Assembly (NCBI GenBank): GCA_021205365.1
Contig: JAJPXP010000044.1
Location: 1 to 64,000, forward strand
Source: Clostridia bacterium
Lineage (GTDB): Bacteria > Bacillota > Clostridia > Oscillospirales > Butyricicoccaceae
DNA length: 64,000 bases
Direction of reading: 5' to 3'
Position numbers and translations under genes: made by a program. This document shows positions 53,040 through 62,371 of the stretch, piece by piece. The stretch's first letter is position 1. Every line of letters starts with the position of its first letter. Below the pieces are notes generated by a model that was not told where the DNA came from, made no database searches, and saw nothing but the letters and a program-made list of their open reading frames with translations.

Positions 53040-54266
53040 TTATGATTGGTTTTCTGATCGCCGTTTTGGATAATGATTATTTGTGTTTCGAACTTTTGGT
53101 TTATTTGTACCGGCCATTCCCGCAGAATGCCAGCGTCTGCGCTTTTCCACGGGCTGATAATACATGAACAAATTGCACCGGATCATACCATTATACAGCT
53201 TGCGTTTTTTATCTGCTTTTACACCGAAAAACTCCTCAAATTTTTCATCAGAGCTGATTATGTACTGCTTCATCGATGAACGCGACGCTGTTGTTCCAAA
53301 ACTTCTCAACAGCTTTCGCGCAGAAGCAACATCCATCAAACGTTCCCCATACGGCGGATTGCAGATCAAAGTACCTTGCCTGTGCCGCAAATCCAGCTTG
53401 CCTGCATCCTGCTGCAAAAACTTCACCGTGTGGTCTACACCAGCTTTCTTTGCATTTTCCCCTGACAATTCCACACATGCCGGATCAATATCACTGCCAA
53501 TAATCTCATACATACGGTCACGGTAAATCATATCCAGTGCTCTTTCCCGTTCCTGACGCCAAATTTCCGGATCAATAAAGCTCCATTTCTCCGCATCAAA
53601 GGAACGCATCAGCCCCGGTGCACGGTTCATGGCAATCATGGCTGCTTCAATTGGAATGGCCCCGGAACCACAGAATGGATCAAGAAATTCTCCTCTGCCC
53701 CGGTAACGGGAAATATGCACCATAGCGGCTGCCAGCGTTTCACGCAGCGGCGCTTCATTCGCATTGGCGCGATAACCGCGTTTATGAAGCCCTGCACCAG
53801 ATGTATCCAGATATAAAGTTGCAATGTCATTCATAATAGAGAACTGTACCTGACACCGCGGGCCTGTCTCCTCAAACCATGTCATGCCATAAGACTCTGA
53901 CAGGCTCTTGACAATAGCTTTTTTCACAATGCTCTGGCAGTCTGGAATGCTGTGCAGCCTTGAGGAAAGCGAATATCCTTTAACCGGAAATGCGCAATCC
54001 TTTTCAATATAATCCAGCCATGGAAGTTCATATACACCTTCAAACAGTTCTTCGAAAGTACGTGCCGGAAATTCTCCTATTTTAATTAAAACGCGTTCCG
54101 CACAACGCAACCACAGATTTGACCATACCAGTGTACGCTCATCGCCGGAATAGAATACCCTTCCGTTTTCAACACGGACATCCTTCAGGCCGCCATTATG
54201 GCGTAGTTCATCGCCAACAACACCTTCCAGCCCGAACAATGTCGGACAGCAAAATTCATAGTTCAT
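53040..54266 (-). CDS. THUMP-domain 23S rRNA guanine methyltransferase (RlmL/YpsC-like)
   Basis: A 408-residue RNA methyltransferase. It has an N-terminal ferredoxin-like and THUMP region (about 1-155), then a Rossmann methyltransferase domain with LDPFCGSGAIPIEA (SAM binding) and catalytic NPPYGERL. It matches the shorter RlmL form without the RlmK half, as in Bacillus YpsC. The basic tail after residue 375 may add RNA binding. AAGGATTG precedes the ATG. Confidence 0.93.
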   Translation of the reverse strand: MNYEFCCPTLFGLEGVVGDELRHNGGLKDVRVENGRVFYSGDERTLVWSNLWLRCAERVLIKIGEFPARTFEELFEGVYELPWLDYIEKDCAFPVKGYSLSSRLHSIPDCQSIVKKAIVKSLSESYGMTWFEETGPRCQVQFSIMNDIATLYLDTSGAGLHKRGYRANANEAPLRETLAAAMVHISRYRGRGEFLDPFCGSGAIPIEAAMIAMNRAPGLMRSFDAEKWSFIDPEIWRQERERALDMIYRDRMYEIIGSDIDPACVELSGENAKKAGVDHTVKFLQQDAGKLDLRHRQGTLICNPPYGERLMDVASARKLLRSFGTTASRSSMKQYIISSDEKFEEFFGVKADKKRKLYNGMIRCNLFMYYQPVEKRRRWHSAGMAGTNKPKVRNTNNHYPKRRSENQS

Positions 54267-54422
54267 ACTTCAATCCTTACTTTAATATACTGTTTATACT
54301 GCCAATCCGGCAGCATGATTGTTTTACTCATTATACCATTGATAGCCTCGAAGGGCAATGTTGTTGCGCATCAGTGCCATTTGTCACAACATTTGTTGAA
54401 AAATTTTTCATATAAACACAGA

Positions 54423-54451
54423 AAAGCGGCTTCTCACAACGAGAAGCCGCT
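54423..54451 (-). terminator. Terminator of the CoA-transferase/crotonase operon
   Basis: AGCGGCTTCTC and GAGAAGCCGCT form a perfect 11-base stem with a 5-base loop, followed by TTTTCTG on the minus strand. Confidence 0.9.
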
Positions 54452-54472
54452 AGGCTATATCTTATTCCTGAC

Positions 54473-55279
54473 TTACTCTCCCTTGTACTCCGGTTCACGT
54501 TTTTCAAGGAATGCTGTAACGCCTTCCTTGAAGTCAGCATGCCGCGCCATATACCGGGTATATGTAACCTCCAAATCATTCTTACGCTTCATCTGGAAAT
54601 CTTCCTGCGCGTTTAGGCAGGCCTTGAGATAACGCAAAACCAATGGACCGCGCTTACAGATTTCTCTGGCTTTTGCGACAGCAGCAGGCATCAGCTCGTC
54701 CAGTGTATCAACAACCTGCGTCACACCGCCGTATTTCTCCAGCTCTTCAGCCGTCATAAACGTACCACAATAACACATATCACGCTGAATCTGCGGCGGC
54801 AGAATACGCCCCAGATGTCCGGAGCCTCCGACAACCGACAATTTAGCCTCAGGTGAACCAAATACGGTTCCCTTCACCGCAATTGTGATGTCAGCTCCAG
54901 CGGGATAACACAGGCCTCCGCCCAAGCAGTGACCATGCACCGCACAGATCAGTGGTACGCGCAGCTCATAAAGTGCCAGCGCGCCATCATAGTAAACCTC
55001 CTGCACATTGGTAACATCTTTGTCCAAGATACTCTGATAGAAGCGGTTAATGTCAACACCAACACAGAAGGTCTTGATATCCGAATGCATAATACATACC
55101 CAGATGTCATCATCGTGGTTGATATAATCACAGATTGCAAGAATATCTTCCTGCACTGGTCCGCTTGCCGCATTAACCGGCGGATTGTGCAGTGTAATAT
55201 AACCGATATGATCTTCTACCCGCAGAAACACCTGCGTCAGTTTATGACCCTGAATTTCTTCGATTTTACGTTCTGACAT
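54473..55279 (-). CDS. Enoyl-CoA hydratase/isomerase (crotonase) family protein
   Basis: A 268-residue crotonase. The oxyanion-hole segment is HGHCLGGGLCYPAGADI. Glu144 in GSPEAKL matches the first catalytic Glu of enoyl-CoA hydratase; the second (Glu164 in the rat enzyme) is Asp167 here. The variant may alter the reaction (hydratase, isomerase or carnitinyl-CoA-type dehydratase). It follows the CoA-transferase by 2 bases and ends the operon before a strong terminator. The two enzymes probably act on the same CoA thioester. Confidence 0.88.
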   Translation of the reverse strand: MSERKIEEIQGHKLTQVFLRVEDHIGYITLHNPPVNAASGPVQEDILAICDYINHDDDIWVCIMHSDIKTFCVGVDINRFYQSILDKDVTNVQEVYYDGALALYELRVPLICAVHGHCLGGGLCYPAGADITIAVKGTVFGSPEAKLSVVGGSGHLGRILPPQIQRDMCYCGTFMTAEELEKYGGVTQVVDTLDELMPAAVAKAREICKRGPLVLRYLKACLNAQEDFQMKRKNDLEVTYTRYMARHADFKEGVTAFLEKREPEYKGE

Positions 55280-55281
55280 GT

Positions 55282-56589
55282 TTAGCCCTCCTTGCCGTAG
55301 CGTTCATGATATGCAGCCCAAAGCTCATCACGGAAATTTGGATGTGCAATGCTGATTAACAGCCGTGCTCTCTCTCGCAGACTCTTGCCACGCAAATTCA
55401 CTGCACCATATTCTGTAACAATATAATGCACATCCGTACGTGTGGTAGTAACCGTTGTACCGGCCTCAAACACCGGAACAATACGGGAAATTGTCCCCTT
55501 CTTTGCCGTGGATGGCATGGCAAGAATTGATTTTCCATTCGGGCACATGGATGCGCCGCGGACATAATCAAGCTGGCCGCCAATACCGGAAAACTGGTTG
55601 ACACCCATCGACTCGGAATTGACTTGTCCATTGAAATCAACCTGCAGACAGGAATTGATGGAAACCATCTGGTTTTGTTGTGCAATGATGACTGGATTAT
55701 TGACATAATCGACTGGAAGCATCATGACATCCGGGTTATTGTTGACAAATTGATACAGTTTTTTGCTGCCCAGCAAAAATGCTGCTACCATCTTACCCTT
55801 ATCGAGTGTCTTAGCCGCGCCTGTGATGACACCCTTCTCATATAGATCAACAACGCCATCTGAGAACATTTCAGAATGAATGCCGAGATTTTTTTTATCA
55901 CCAAGGAAGCGGAGTACTGCATCCGGAATGGTACCGATGCCGAGTTGTAACGTCGAGCCGTCCTCAACCAGCTCGGCAATATTTCGGCCGATTGCTTCCT
56001 CAACCGGACCAATCCGTCCACCTCCCAGTTCAGGCAAGGGCTGTGATAACTCTACCGCATACGTTAGCTTGGACACATGGATAAAGGAATCGCCCATTGT
56101 ACGCGGCATTTGGTCATTGATCTGCGCAATAATCATTTTCGCTGACAATGCTGCCGGTTTGGTGCCACCGACCGATACACCAAAAGAGCAGAAGCCATGC
56201 TCATCAGGCGGCGTCAGCGTGACAAGTGCAACATCAATCGGGAAAGTACCGTCATTGAAGAATCGGGGCGATTGATGGAAGTAAAACGGTGTGTAATCTG
56301 CTCTCCCCTCCTGCACAGAAGCACGGGTAGCTGGCCCAAGAAACAATCCATTGTAGTTAAAATGTCCTTTCATCTCGGGCTTGGTATATTCTCCCTTGCC
56401 CATCGGCACCCAATGACAAATTTCTACATCTTTGTACTGCTCGTAATTTTCAACCAAAGCATCCGTCAATCCCATCGGCTCGTTCGCACCATGTCCAAAG
56501 AAAACACGAGAACCATTGGGAATATGTTTCACCGCTTCCTGCGCGGTTGTTAGCTTGGATGCATAAACTTCACGCCAATTCTGCATCAT
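55282..56589 (-). CDS. Acetyl-CoA hydrolase/transferase family CoA-transferase
   Basis: A 435-residue CoA-transferase of the butyryl-CoA:acetate / 4-hydroxybutyrate CoA-transferase family. The catalytic Glu240 is in GIHSEMFSDG, and the CoA-binding segment is FSGIGGQLDYVRGA. It would move CoA between acetate and an organic acid. GGAGG 10 bases upstream sets the first ATG. It is first in an operon with a crotonase, with its own promoter, and is divergent from an AraC regulator that probably controls it. It is a class I type enzyme, not the CaiB-type class III. Confidence 0.9.
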   Translation of the reverse strand: MMQNWREVYASKLTTAQEAVKHIPNGSRVFFGHGANEPMGLTDALVENYEQYKDVEICHWVPMGKGEYTKPEMKGHFNYNGLFLGPATRASVQEGRADYTPFYFHQSPRFFNDGTFPIDVALVTLTPPDEHGFCSFGVSVGGTKPAALSAKMIIAQINDQMPRTMGDSFIHVSKLTYAVELSQPLPELGGGRIGPVEEAIGRNIAELVEDGSTLQLGIGTIPDAVLRFLGDKKNLGIHSEMFSDGVVDLYEKGVITGAAKTLDKGKMVAAFLLGSKKLYQFVNNNPDVMMLPVDYVNNPVIIAQQNQMVSINSCLQVDFNGQVNSESMGVNQFSGIGGQLDYVRGASMCPNGKSILAMPSTAKKGTISRIVPVFEAGTTVTTTRTDVHYIVTEYGAVNLRGKSLRERARLLISIAHPNFRDELWAAYHERYGKEG

Positions 56590-56659
56590 AAGTATTGCAC
56601 CTCCATAAACAAGAGTTCGGAATTTCGCACAAATTGAATCAGATCTAACTTGTATTTTT

Positions 56660-56688
56660 AGTATACATTTTTATCGTTCAAATGTAAA
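56660..56688 (-). promoter_or_regulatory. Promoter of the CoA-transferase operon
   Basis: On the minus strand TTTACA (56683-56688) and TATACT (56660-56665) are spaced 17 bases. The remaining part of the 333-base gap 56590-56922 holds the divergent AraC promoter (TACAAT at 56862-56867) and no gene. Confidence 0.7.
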
Positions 56689-56922
56689 TTTTAAAATCCG
56701 ACAGAAAAATGATAAAATTGTCTGTAAACGAACATCTGTGAACAGATCAAATCCATTTTGCCTGCCGCTCGTCTATATATCATGTTGTGATGCATAGAAC
56801 CATATTACATCCTGTTGGAAGAAATCCTATTATTAGCCTATAAAATTTTTCATCTTTATGTTACAATATCAATAATATTCCCGCGGAATATTTGTCATTT
56901 TACATAAGCAGGAGGTATATGT

Positions 56923-57912
56923 ATGGAATTAAACAACGGTGTGAAGTATTCACTTTACAACCCAGCCCATGTGCGTATTCCTCTGTTCGCTTATGACGCA
57001 CAGGTAAAGTATGTAGAAATGCTTGACCAAGACTGCGTGATTTTGCCCCATCAGCACAATGACGGTTATGAGATTTATTACTGTCTGTCGGGCGAAATGC
57101 GCCTCAACATAGGTGAAACACAGCAATTGCTACGCCCAGGTTGGTTTGTACTTATCACACCCACCACGCAGCATAGTACTGTCTATCAGCCCGATGTTCC
57201 GGTACGTTTTGTATCCTTTCATTTTTCATTAATACGTGGACGCAGCCGTAGCTGTAAACAGCATCAGGATGAACCAGCAGAAGCCCGTTTTTTTGAACGG
57301 CTGCTTCAGCTTCTTCCTCCTGGCACCGCATATCTGGTTAAGGATCAAAACAATGGTCAACAGGTTCTCTCACATATGGAGCAGGAATTGCTCAAACGCG
57401 CCTGTGGCTGGGAGCTGATGCTACGTGGATATTATCAGGAATTCTTGATTTGTCTGATGCGGAATCTGTTAAAGTCTGCCGATGCAGATGGCGAAACACG
57501 GATACACACCAACCTTAATATTCCGATTCTGCTGACAAAATATATGCGAGAAAATTATCGGCAAAATATCCGGCTGCAAGATCTGGCTGACCAATTCTAT
57601 ATGACAACGCGACAGGTCGAGCGTGTGTTTGACGAATATTTCCATAGCAATTTCAAGGAAACACTCAACGCTTATCGTATCACACATTGTAAATACTATC
57701 TGGCAAATACATCTGAGCCGTTAGATAAAATTTCCAGCATGGTAGGCTTCTCCTCTGCACAGACATTAATTCGTGCGTTTAAAACATCCTATGGCATTAC
57801 GCCTTCACAGTATCGCCAGCAGACACAAAATGCAGCAGAAAGAAATCAGGAACAGCATATTTCCAAAAGTACAAATGCCGAACCTCAAGAGACTCCTCAA
57901 AAATTGATTTAA
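56923..57912 (+). CDS. AraC-family transcriptional regulator with cupin domain
   Basis: A 329-residue regulator. The N-terminal cupin (about 30-120; LPHQHNDGYEIYYCLSGEMRL) holds metal-type His residues. The C-terminal double helix-turn-helix (about 205-300) includes LADQFYMTTRQVERVFDEYF and ends TSYGITPSQYRQQ. The polar tail after residue 302 is likely unstructured. AGGAGG precedes the ATG. It lies between the CoA-transferase operon (divergent) and the Gfo/Idh gene (same direction), either of which could be its target. Confidence 0.9.
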   Translation: MELNNGVKYSLYNPAHVRIPLFAYDAQVKYVEMLDQDCVILPHQHNDGYEIYYCLSGEMRLNIGETQQLLRPGWFVLITPTTQHSTVYQPDVPVRFVSFHFSLIRGRSRSCKQHQDEPAEARFFERLLQLLPPGTAYLVKDQNNGQQVLSHMEQELLKRACGWELMLRGYYQEFLICLMRNLLKSADADGETRIHTNLNIPILLTKYMRENYRQNIRLQDLADQFYMTTRQVERVFDEYFHSNFKETLNAYRITHCKYYLANTSEPLDKISSMVGFSSAQTLIRAFKTSYGITPSQYRQQTQNAAERNQEQHISKSTNAEPQETPQKLI

Positions 57913-58045
57913 GCAAATCTTATCTTCCCGAAATTACATTTGATTTTCAGGACAATCCACAATCAAATTGCAGCCGTGAAATTTCGTTCTTTGCCGTTAA
58001 CAGCTATCCCTATGATAACCTGTTATGGAATGATTCTTTAAACAC

Positions 58046-58124
58046 ATTATAACATATATTAACCTTTCTCCTATCGATTTGGTGTTTCGCATTATCTTGC
58101 ATTATAACCTTTTTATGTTATAAT
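58046..58124 (+). promoter_or_regulatory. Gfo/Idh promoter with ATTATAAC repeats
   Basis: -35 TTGCAT (58097-58102) and -10 TATAAT (58119-58124) are spaced 16 bases. ATTATAAC occurs at 58046-58053 and 58101-58108, and its complement GTTATAAT at 58117-58124, giving one direct pair and one dyad that overlaps the promoter. The pattern suits a nearby AraC-type regulator. Confidence 0.6.
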
Positions 58125-58165
58125 TAATATACATAGTTACGGATATATAGAAAGGGCGAATAAAA

Positions 58166-59311
58166 ATGAAAAAGCTGAAATTTGGTTTGATCGGAGGCGG
58201 CAATGGCGCTTTTATTGGTCATGTACATCGGCGTGGTGCCACAATGGATGATCTGGCAGTTCTCGTAGCAGGATGTTTTTCCCGCAACCGAGAGAAGAGC
58301 CTGGATACTGCAGAAAAATGGGATGTTACAGACATCAACCGCGTTTATGCAGACTATCAGGAAATGGCAGAAGCAGAATCCAAACGTGAAGACGGCATAG
58401 ATTTTGTGTCAATTGCAACGCCAAATGATACGCATTATCCGATTGCAAAGTGCTTTTTGGAGCATGGGATTCATATCATGTGTGACAAGCCACTGGCATT
58501 GACAGCAGCGCAGGGATATGAACTGGAAGCACTGGCAAAAGAGAAGGATTTGCTGTTTGGTGTAAGCTACACTTTTGCGGGTTATGCCATGATCCGACAG
58601 GCGCGTGAAATGATTGACCATGGAGAAATCGGACGTGTTCTAACGATTCAAGGTGAATTTCCGCAAGAATGGTTGATTGTTTCTCTCGTTTCAGACCATT
58701 CAGAACAGGCAACATGGAGACATGATCCAAAACGTTCCGGCGAATCCGGCTGCTGCGCTGATATTGGCACCCATGTGGAATATCTGATTTCCAAAATGAC
58801 TGGTTTACATCCCAAAAGAGTGATTGCCAGATTTGACCATATTCCAGCAGAGGTTCCTCTGGAAACCAATGCAATGATGATGATTGAATTCGATGGCAAT
58901 GTGCCCGGGATGATTTGGACTTCTCAGCTTGCTATGGGACATGAGACAGAGCCAGTGGTACGCATCTTTGGCGAGAAGGGCTCTATTGAATGGAGCCACT
59001 TAAAACCATGGGAACTGCGCGTAACACGCATTAATCAGCCGCCACAGGTTTATACAACCAACAGAGACTATCTGTACCCAGCTGCAAAGGAATTGTGCCG
59101 TTTGCCGTCTGGTCATATCGAAGGATTTTATGAGGCTTTTGGAAATATTTATCACGGATTTATTATGAATCTACTGGCAAAAAAATACAGCATTGATGCT
59201 GGTACGTTCAGTTATCCTACTGTAGCGGATGGTATAAGGGGAATTGAATTTGTAGATGCATGCCTTGAATCCAATAAGAAGGGAAATATTTGGGTGAATG
59301 TTGGAAAATAA
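58166..59311 (+). CDS. Gfo/Idh/MocA-family NAD(P)-dependent oxidoreductase
   Basis: A 381-residue sugar or cyclitol dehydrogenase. The N-terminal Rossmann segment is GLIGGGNGAFIGHVHRRGA (residues 6-24), CDKPLAL carries the Lys-Pro motif, and the C-terminal domain has GCCADIGTHVEYLISKMTG with the catalytic-type His. The layout resembles levoglucosan dehydrogenase or myo-inositol dehydrogenase relatives; the substrate is unknown. AAAGGGCG precedes the ATG. It is followed by an NSS transporter 104 bases later. Confidence 0.9.
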   Translation: MKKLKFGLIGGGNGAFIGHVHRRGATMDDLAVLVAGCFSRNREKSLDTAEKWDVTDINRVYADYQEMAEAESKREDGIDFVSIATPNDTHYPIAKCFLEHGIHIMCDKPLALTAAQGYELEALAKEKDLLFGVSYTFAGYAMIRQAREMIDHGEIGRVLTIQGEFPQEWLIVSLVSDHSEQATWRHDPKRSGESGCCADIGTHVEYLISKMTGLHPKRVIARFDHIPAEVPLETNAMMMIEFDGNVPGMIWTSQLAMGHETEPVVRIFGEKGSIEWSHLKPWELRVTRINQPPQVYTTNRDYLYPAAKELCRLPSGHIEGFYEAFGNIYHGFIMNLLAKKYSIDAGTFSYPTVADGIRGIEFVDACLESNKKGNIWVNVGK

Positions 59312-59415
59312 TTTTTAATTTTCACGGAAAAAGTAACACATCATTTTAGTTAAATTGGCTTCCACCTTTCTCCAAAAGCTGTTATACTGGTTGTACACAT
59401 AAGGAGGAGAAAAGA

Positions 59416-60888
59416 ATGGAAAACAGAGAAAGCTTTGGCACACGGCTGGGATTTATCCTTGTTTCAGCAGGCTGTGCGATTGGTCTGGGTAATGTATGGA
59501 AATTCCCATATATCTGCGGACAGAACGGCGGAGCAGCATTCATTCTGCTGTATTTGATTTGTTTGGCGGTGTTAGGCTGGCCAATCTTAATCAGTGAATT
59601 TGCTGTCGGACGTGCAAGTAAGCATAGTGTCGCAAAGGCATTTCATGATTTGGAACCAAAGGGTACTCACTGGCACCGTTACCGTTGGTTTGGTATCATT
59701 GGCAACTATCTGCTCATGATGTTTTATACGATGGTAGCGGGATGGATGATAAACTATGCGTTGCGGTCACTAACCGGTAGGCTTCAGGATTTAAATCCAG
59801 ATCAGATTGCAGAATCTTTTGGTCAGATGTTGCTTTCACCGACGGAAATGACTGCCTTTATGATTATTTCAGTATTGCTTGCCTTTGGTATTTGTTCGAT
59901 GGGTTTACAAAATGGTGTAGAACGCATTACCAAGACAATGATGCTATGCTTAATCGTATTGATGATTATCCTTGCAATACATTCTCTGACATTACCGAAT
60001 ATGAGCGAAGGCTTAAAATTCTATCTTGTACCGGATTTTGGGAAATTTGCAGAAATCGGCTTCGGTAATGTTTTATTTGCCGCTATGTCACATGCATTTT
60101 TTACGCTGAGTGTAGGCATTGGTGCAATGGAGATTTTTGGCAGTTACTTAACAAAGGAACGCCGCTTGACCGGAGAGGCATTGAATATTCTTGTATTGGA
60201 TACTTTTGTCGCACTGATGGCCGGTATTATTATCATTCCGGCATGCTTTGCATATGGCATACAGCCAGATTCCGGCCCACAACTGCTGTTTATTACCTTA
60301 CCAAATGTTTTTAACCATATGACAGGAGGACGCATCTGGGGCACTGCATTTTTTATTTTTATGTCCTTTGCTGCATTATCAACCGTCATTGCTGTTTTCG
60401 AAAATATCCTGTCCATGACGTCAGAGGTTTTTCAATGGAAACGCAAACAGGCAGTCCGCAACAATATTGTTGCTGTGATCTTGCTGTCACTTCCGGCAGT
60501 GCTGGGATATAATGTCTTGTCCGGTATCCAGCCTTTGGGGGAAGGTTCTACAATCATGGATTTTGAGGATTTTCTCGTGTCCTATAATATCCTGCCGCTT
60601 GGCAGTATGCTGTTTGTCTTATTCTGTATGAGTAAAAACGGCTGGGGCTGGGAAAATTTTCTACAGGAGGTCGATTCCGGAACAGGAATGAAATATCCAC
60701 ATTTTGTCCGTTCATATGTCCGTTTCGGTGTTCCGATCATCATTATCATCATCTATCTCAAGGGATATTATGACATGTTCTCACAACCACAGCACGGAAC
60801 AGCTTCGCTGGTGTTCTGGATGTGTGTAGCAGTTGCATTCCTTGCATTGATCTTTAGCTTTTCAGTATCAAAAAAGAAAAAACAATAG
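59416..60888 (+). CDS. Neurotransmitter:sodium symporter (NSS) family transporter
   Basis: A 490-residue sodium-coupled transporter. TM1 has the family signature GCAIGLGNVWKFPYICGQNGG for sodium and substrate binding, and about eleven segments can be counted. Bacterial NSS proteins usually take up amino acids (MhsT, TnaT, LeuT). It has its own promoter (TATACT near 59392) and AAGGAGGAG before the ATG. Whether it supplies the preceding dehydrogenase is unclear. Confidence 0.93.
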   Translation: MENRESFGTRLGFILVSAGCAIGLGNVWKFPYICGQNGGAAFILLYLICLAVLGWPILISEFAVGRASKHSVAKAFHDLEPKGTHWHRYRWFGIIGNYLLMMFYTMVAGWMINYALRSLTGRLQDLNPDQIAESFGQMLLSPTEMTAFMIISVLLAFGICSMGLQNGVERITKTMMLCLIVLMIILAIHSLTLPNMSEGLKFYLVPDFGKFAEIGFGNVLFAAMSHAFFTLSVGIGAMEIFGSYLTKERRLTGEALNILVLDTFVALMAGIIIIPACFAYGIQPDSGPQLLFITLPNVFNHMTGGRIWGTAFFIFMSFAALSTVIAVFENILSMTSEVFQWKRKQAVRNNIVAVILLSLPAVLGYNVLSGIQPLGEGSTIMDFEDFLVSYNILPLGSMLFVLFCMSKNGWGWENFLQEVDSGTGMKYPHFVRSYVRFGVPIIIIIIYLKGYYDMFSQPQHGTASLVFWMCVAVAFLALIFSFSVSKKKKQ

Positions 60889-60956
60889 CCTTTCTAGGGA
60901 GCTGAAGGAATCAGAATCTGATTGGCAGACTGTTTCGTATACCCTCTTCAGGGTAG

Positions 60957-60976
60957 TGTCAACAGGTCCCTTATTG
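60957..60976 (+). repeat. IS-end-like sequence in the gap after the NSS gene
   Basis: TGTCAACAGGTCC followed by CTTATTG is nearly the same as the end of the insertion sequence at the right edge (minus strand, 63757-63769 and beyond: TGTCAACAGGTCC then AACTATTG). It is probably a decayed or solo IS end. The 332-base gap 60889-61220 contains only this, a terminator and the hairpin over the acyltransferase stop. Confidence 0.45.
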
Positions 60977-61010
60977 TACTGCATCCTCCCCCTAATAAGG
61001 TATTGTTAAA

Positions 61011-61036
61011 GCCACCAGTTACACTGGTGGCTTTGT
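61011..61036 (+). terminator. Terminator after the NSS gene
   Basis: GCCACCAG and CTGGTGGC form a perfect 8-base stem with a 5-base loop, followed by TTTGTCTTT. Confidence 0.75.
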
Positions 61037-61210
61037 CTTTAATAATGAGTTATATTTTGAGCAAAATAAAAATCACCAGTCAGAAAAGCCATCCATGCCC
61101 ATGAAAGTAAAGAGGCTACCCGTGAAAAGACCCACGGAATTAAATCTGCGAAAAACTATTGATACTATCCCTAACTGAAATACAGTGATTTAAACTTTTC
61201 TGACAAGATA

Positions 61211-61247
61211 CTACCCTTCTTTACTTTCTACCAGCAAAGAAGGGTAG
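61211..61247. repeat. Inverted repeat over the acyltransferase stop
   Basis: CTACCCTTCTTT and AAAGAAGGGTAG are perfect 12-base arms around a 13-base loop, overlapping the last codons of the acyltransferase gene. It may be a terminator for that gene, although no long T-run follows on the minus strand. Confidence 0.5.
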
Positions 61248-62186
61248 AAACCGATCAATCAGGTAAACCACAGGAATTTCAAATATGATTATAATCACAA
61301 ATAAAAGGATTCCCTTACTGATGCTACCATAAACACTAGGTACAAGAGCTGACATCGCATAAATGACCAGCTGATGTGTTCCCATGATAGTCAAGGTGTG
61401 CTGCCCAATGATAGATATCCATTTGCCCTTCAGGATCTGTGAAATACCAAGCATCAGAATAGTTCCGCTTACTCCGCCCACAACTAATGTGATTGGATTA
61501 CATACTGTGCAGGTGTAAAAATCATTGCTTCCAAACTTAATTCCAATGATTGCAACGATACTGGTTATAATCAAGGATGTTGCAATCCACACAAAATTCT
61601 TACATTTTTCAGATGTAAACAGCTTCTTTCCCATATGTCCAATCATGATAAATCCGTACGCCATCAGACCTCGTCCAATCACCGTCAGAAACTGATTTTC
61701 TGATATGAACATCGGAATAACAAAACTGAGAATAATCGATACGATTCCATAAATGTGGTTCGGATGCTTTATGTAGATCCAAAACAGGATGTTACCGACA
61801 AACATTGCCGGAAGAAACCAGTCTGCCCCCACATTACAGCGGATCGTAACCATGTTATAAAAACCCATAAGAAGAGTTTGCTGCTGGAAAATAGCTCTCC
61901 AGACAATACCGCTCATCTCAAAGAAAAGATACGGAATAAGCAGGGAATACGCGCGTTTTATGATAAACTGACTGGTAGGTATACTCTGCCATTTTTTATT
62001 GTTAAATATGATACCATGAATCACATAGAATGCTGCCATGTGAAAAATATAAATGAACTCCTGTATACAAACCATGTACAGCTTTTCATATCCCGGATTC
62101 ATCACGATCATGACATGACCAAGGATAACGAGAAAAATCAGGTATGCTTTTGCTCTATCAATATAAGCAAATCTTTCTTTGCTCAT
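61221..62186 (-). CDS. Membrane acyltransferase (acyltransferase 3 family)
   Basis: A 321-residue integral membrane protein with about ten segments. It begins with the family pattern RFAYIDRAKAYLIFLVILGHV, with a conserved Arg/Asp and His, and continues with FHMAAFYVIHG. The family O-acetylates surface polysaccharides or lipids. Cytoplasmic cofactor and substrate are unknown. It is a single gene, divergent from a phosphoesterase gene. Confidence 0.9.
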   Translation of the reverse strand: MSKERFAYIDRAKAYLIFLVILGHVMIVMNPGYEKLYMVCIQEFIYIFHMAAFYVIHGIIFNNKKWQSIPTSQFIIKRAYSLLIPYLFFEMSGIVWRAIFQQQTLLMGFYNMVTIRCNVGADWFLPAMFVGNILFWIYIKHPNHIYGIVSIILSFVIPMFISENQFLTVIGRGLMAYGFIMIGHMGKKLFTSEKCKNFVWIATSLIITSIVAIIGIKFGSNDFYTCTVCNPITLVVGGVSGTILMLGISQILKGKWISIIGQHTLTIMGTHQLVIYAMSALVPSVYGSISKGILLFVIIIIFEIPVVYLIDRFLPFFAGRK

Positions 62187-62371
62187 ACAATCCCCCCATC
62201 AAAACTTCCGTCTTTATCTTGGCAGACGATGCCATAATGTTTTATTATAATACCGATGCAGCTGTTTTGCATTACATTTTTCGGGATACATTCCACTCCT
62301 TCCCTTGTTTTTCCTCTTTTCACATGGTATTGTATAGATATTAATAAATAGACAGATAGGATGTGATTATA

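Noticed and set aside
7582..56589. A complete caiTABCD-like carnitine pathway assembled from BCCT, crotonase, CoA-transferase and acyl-CoA dehydrogenase genes
   Set aside because: The genes lie in separate operons up to 49 kb apart, the CoA-transferase is of another class, and no CaiC or CaiE was seen. It stays a hypothesis under the crotonase finding.
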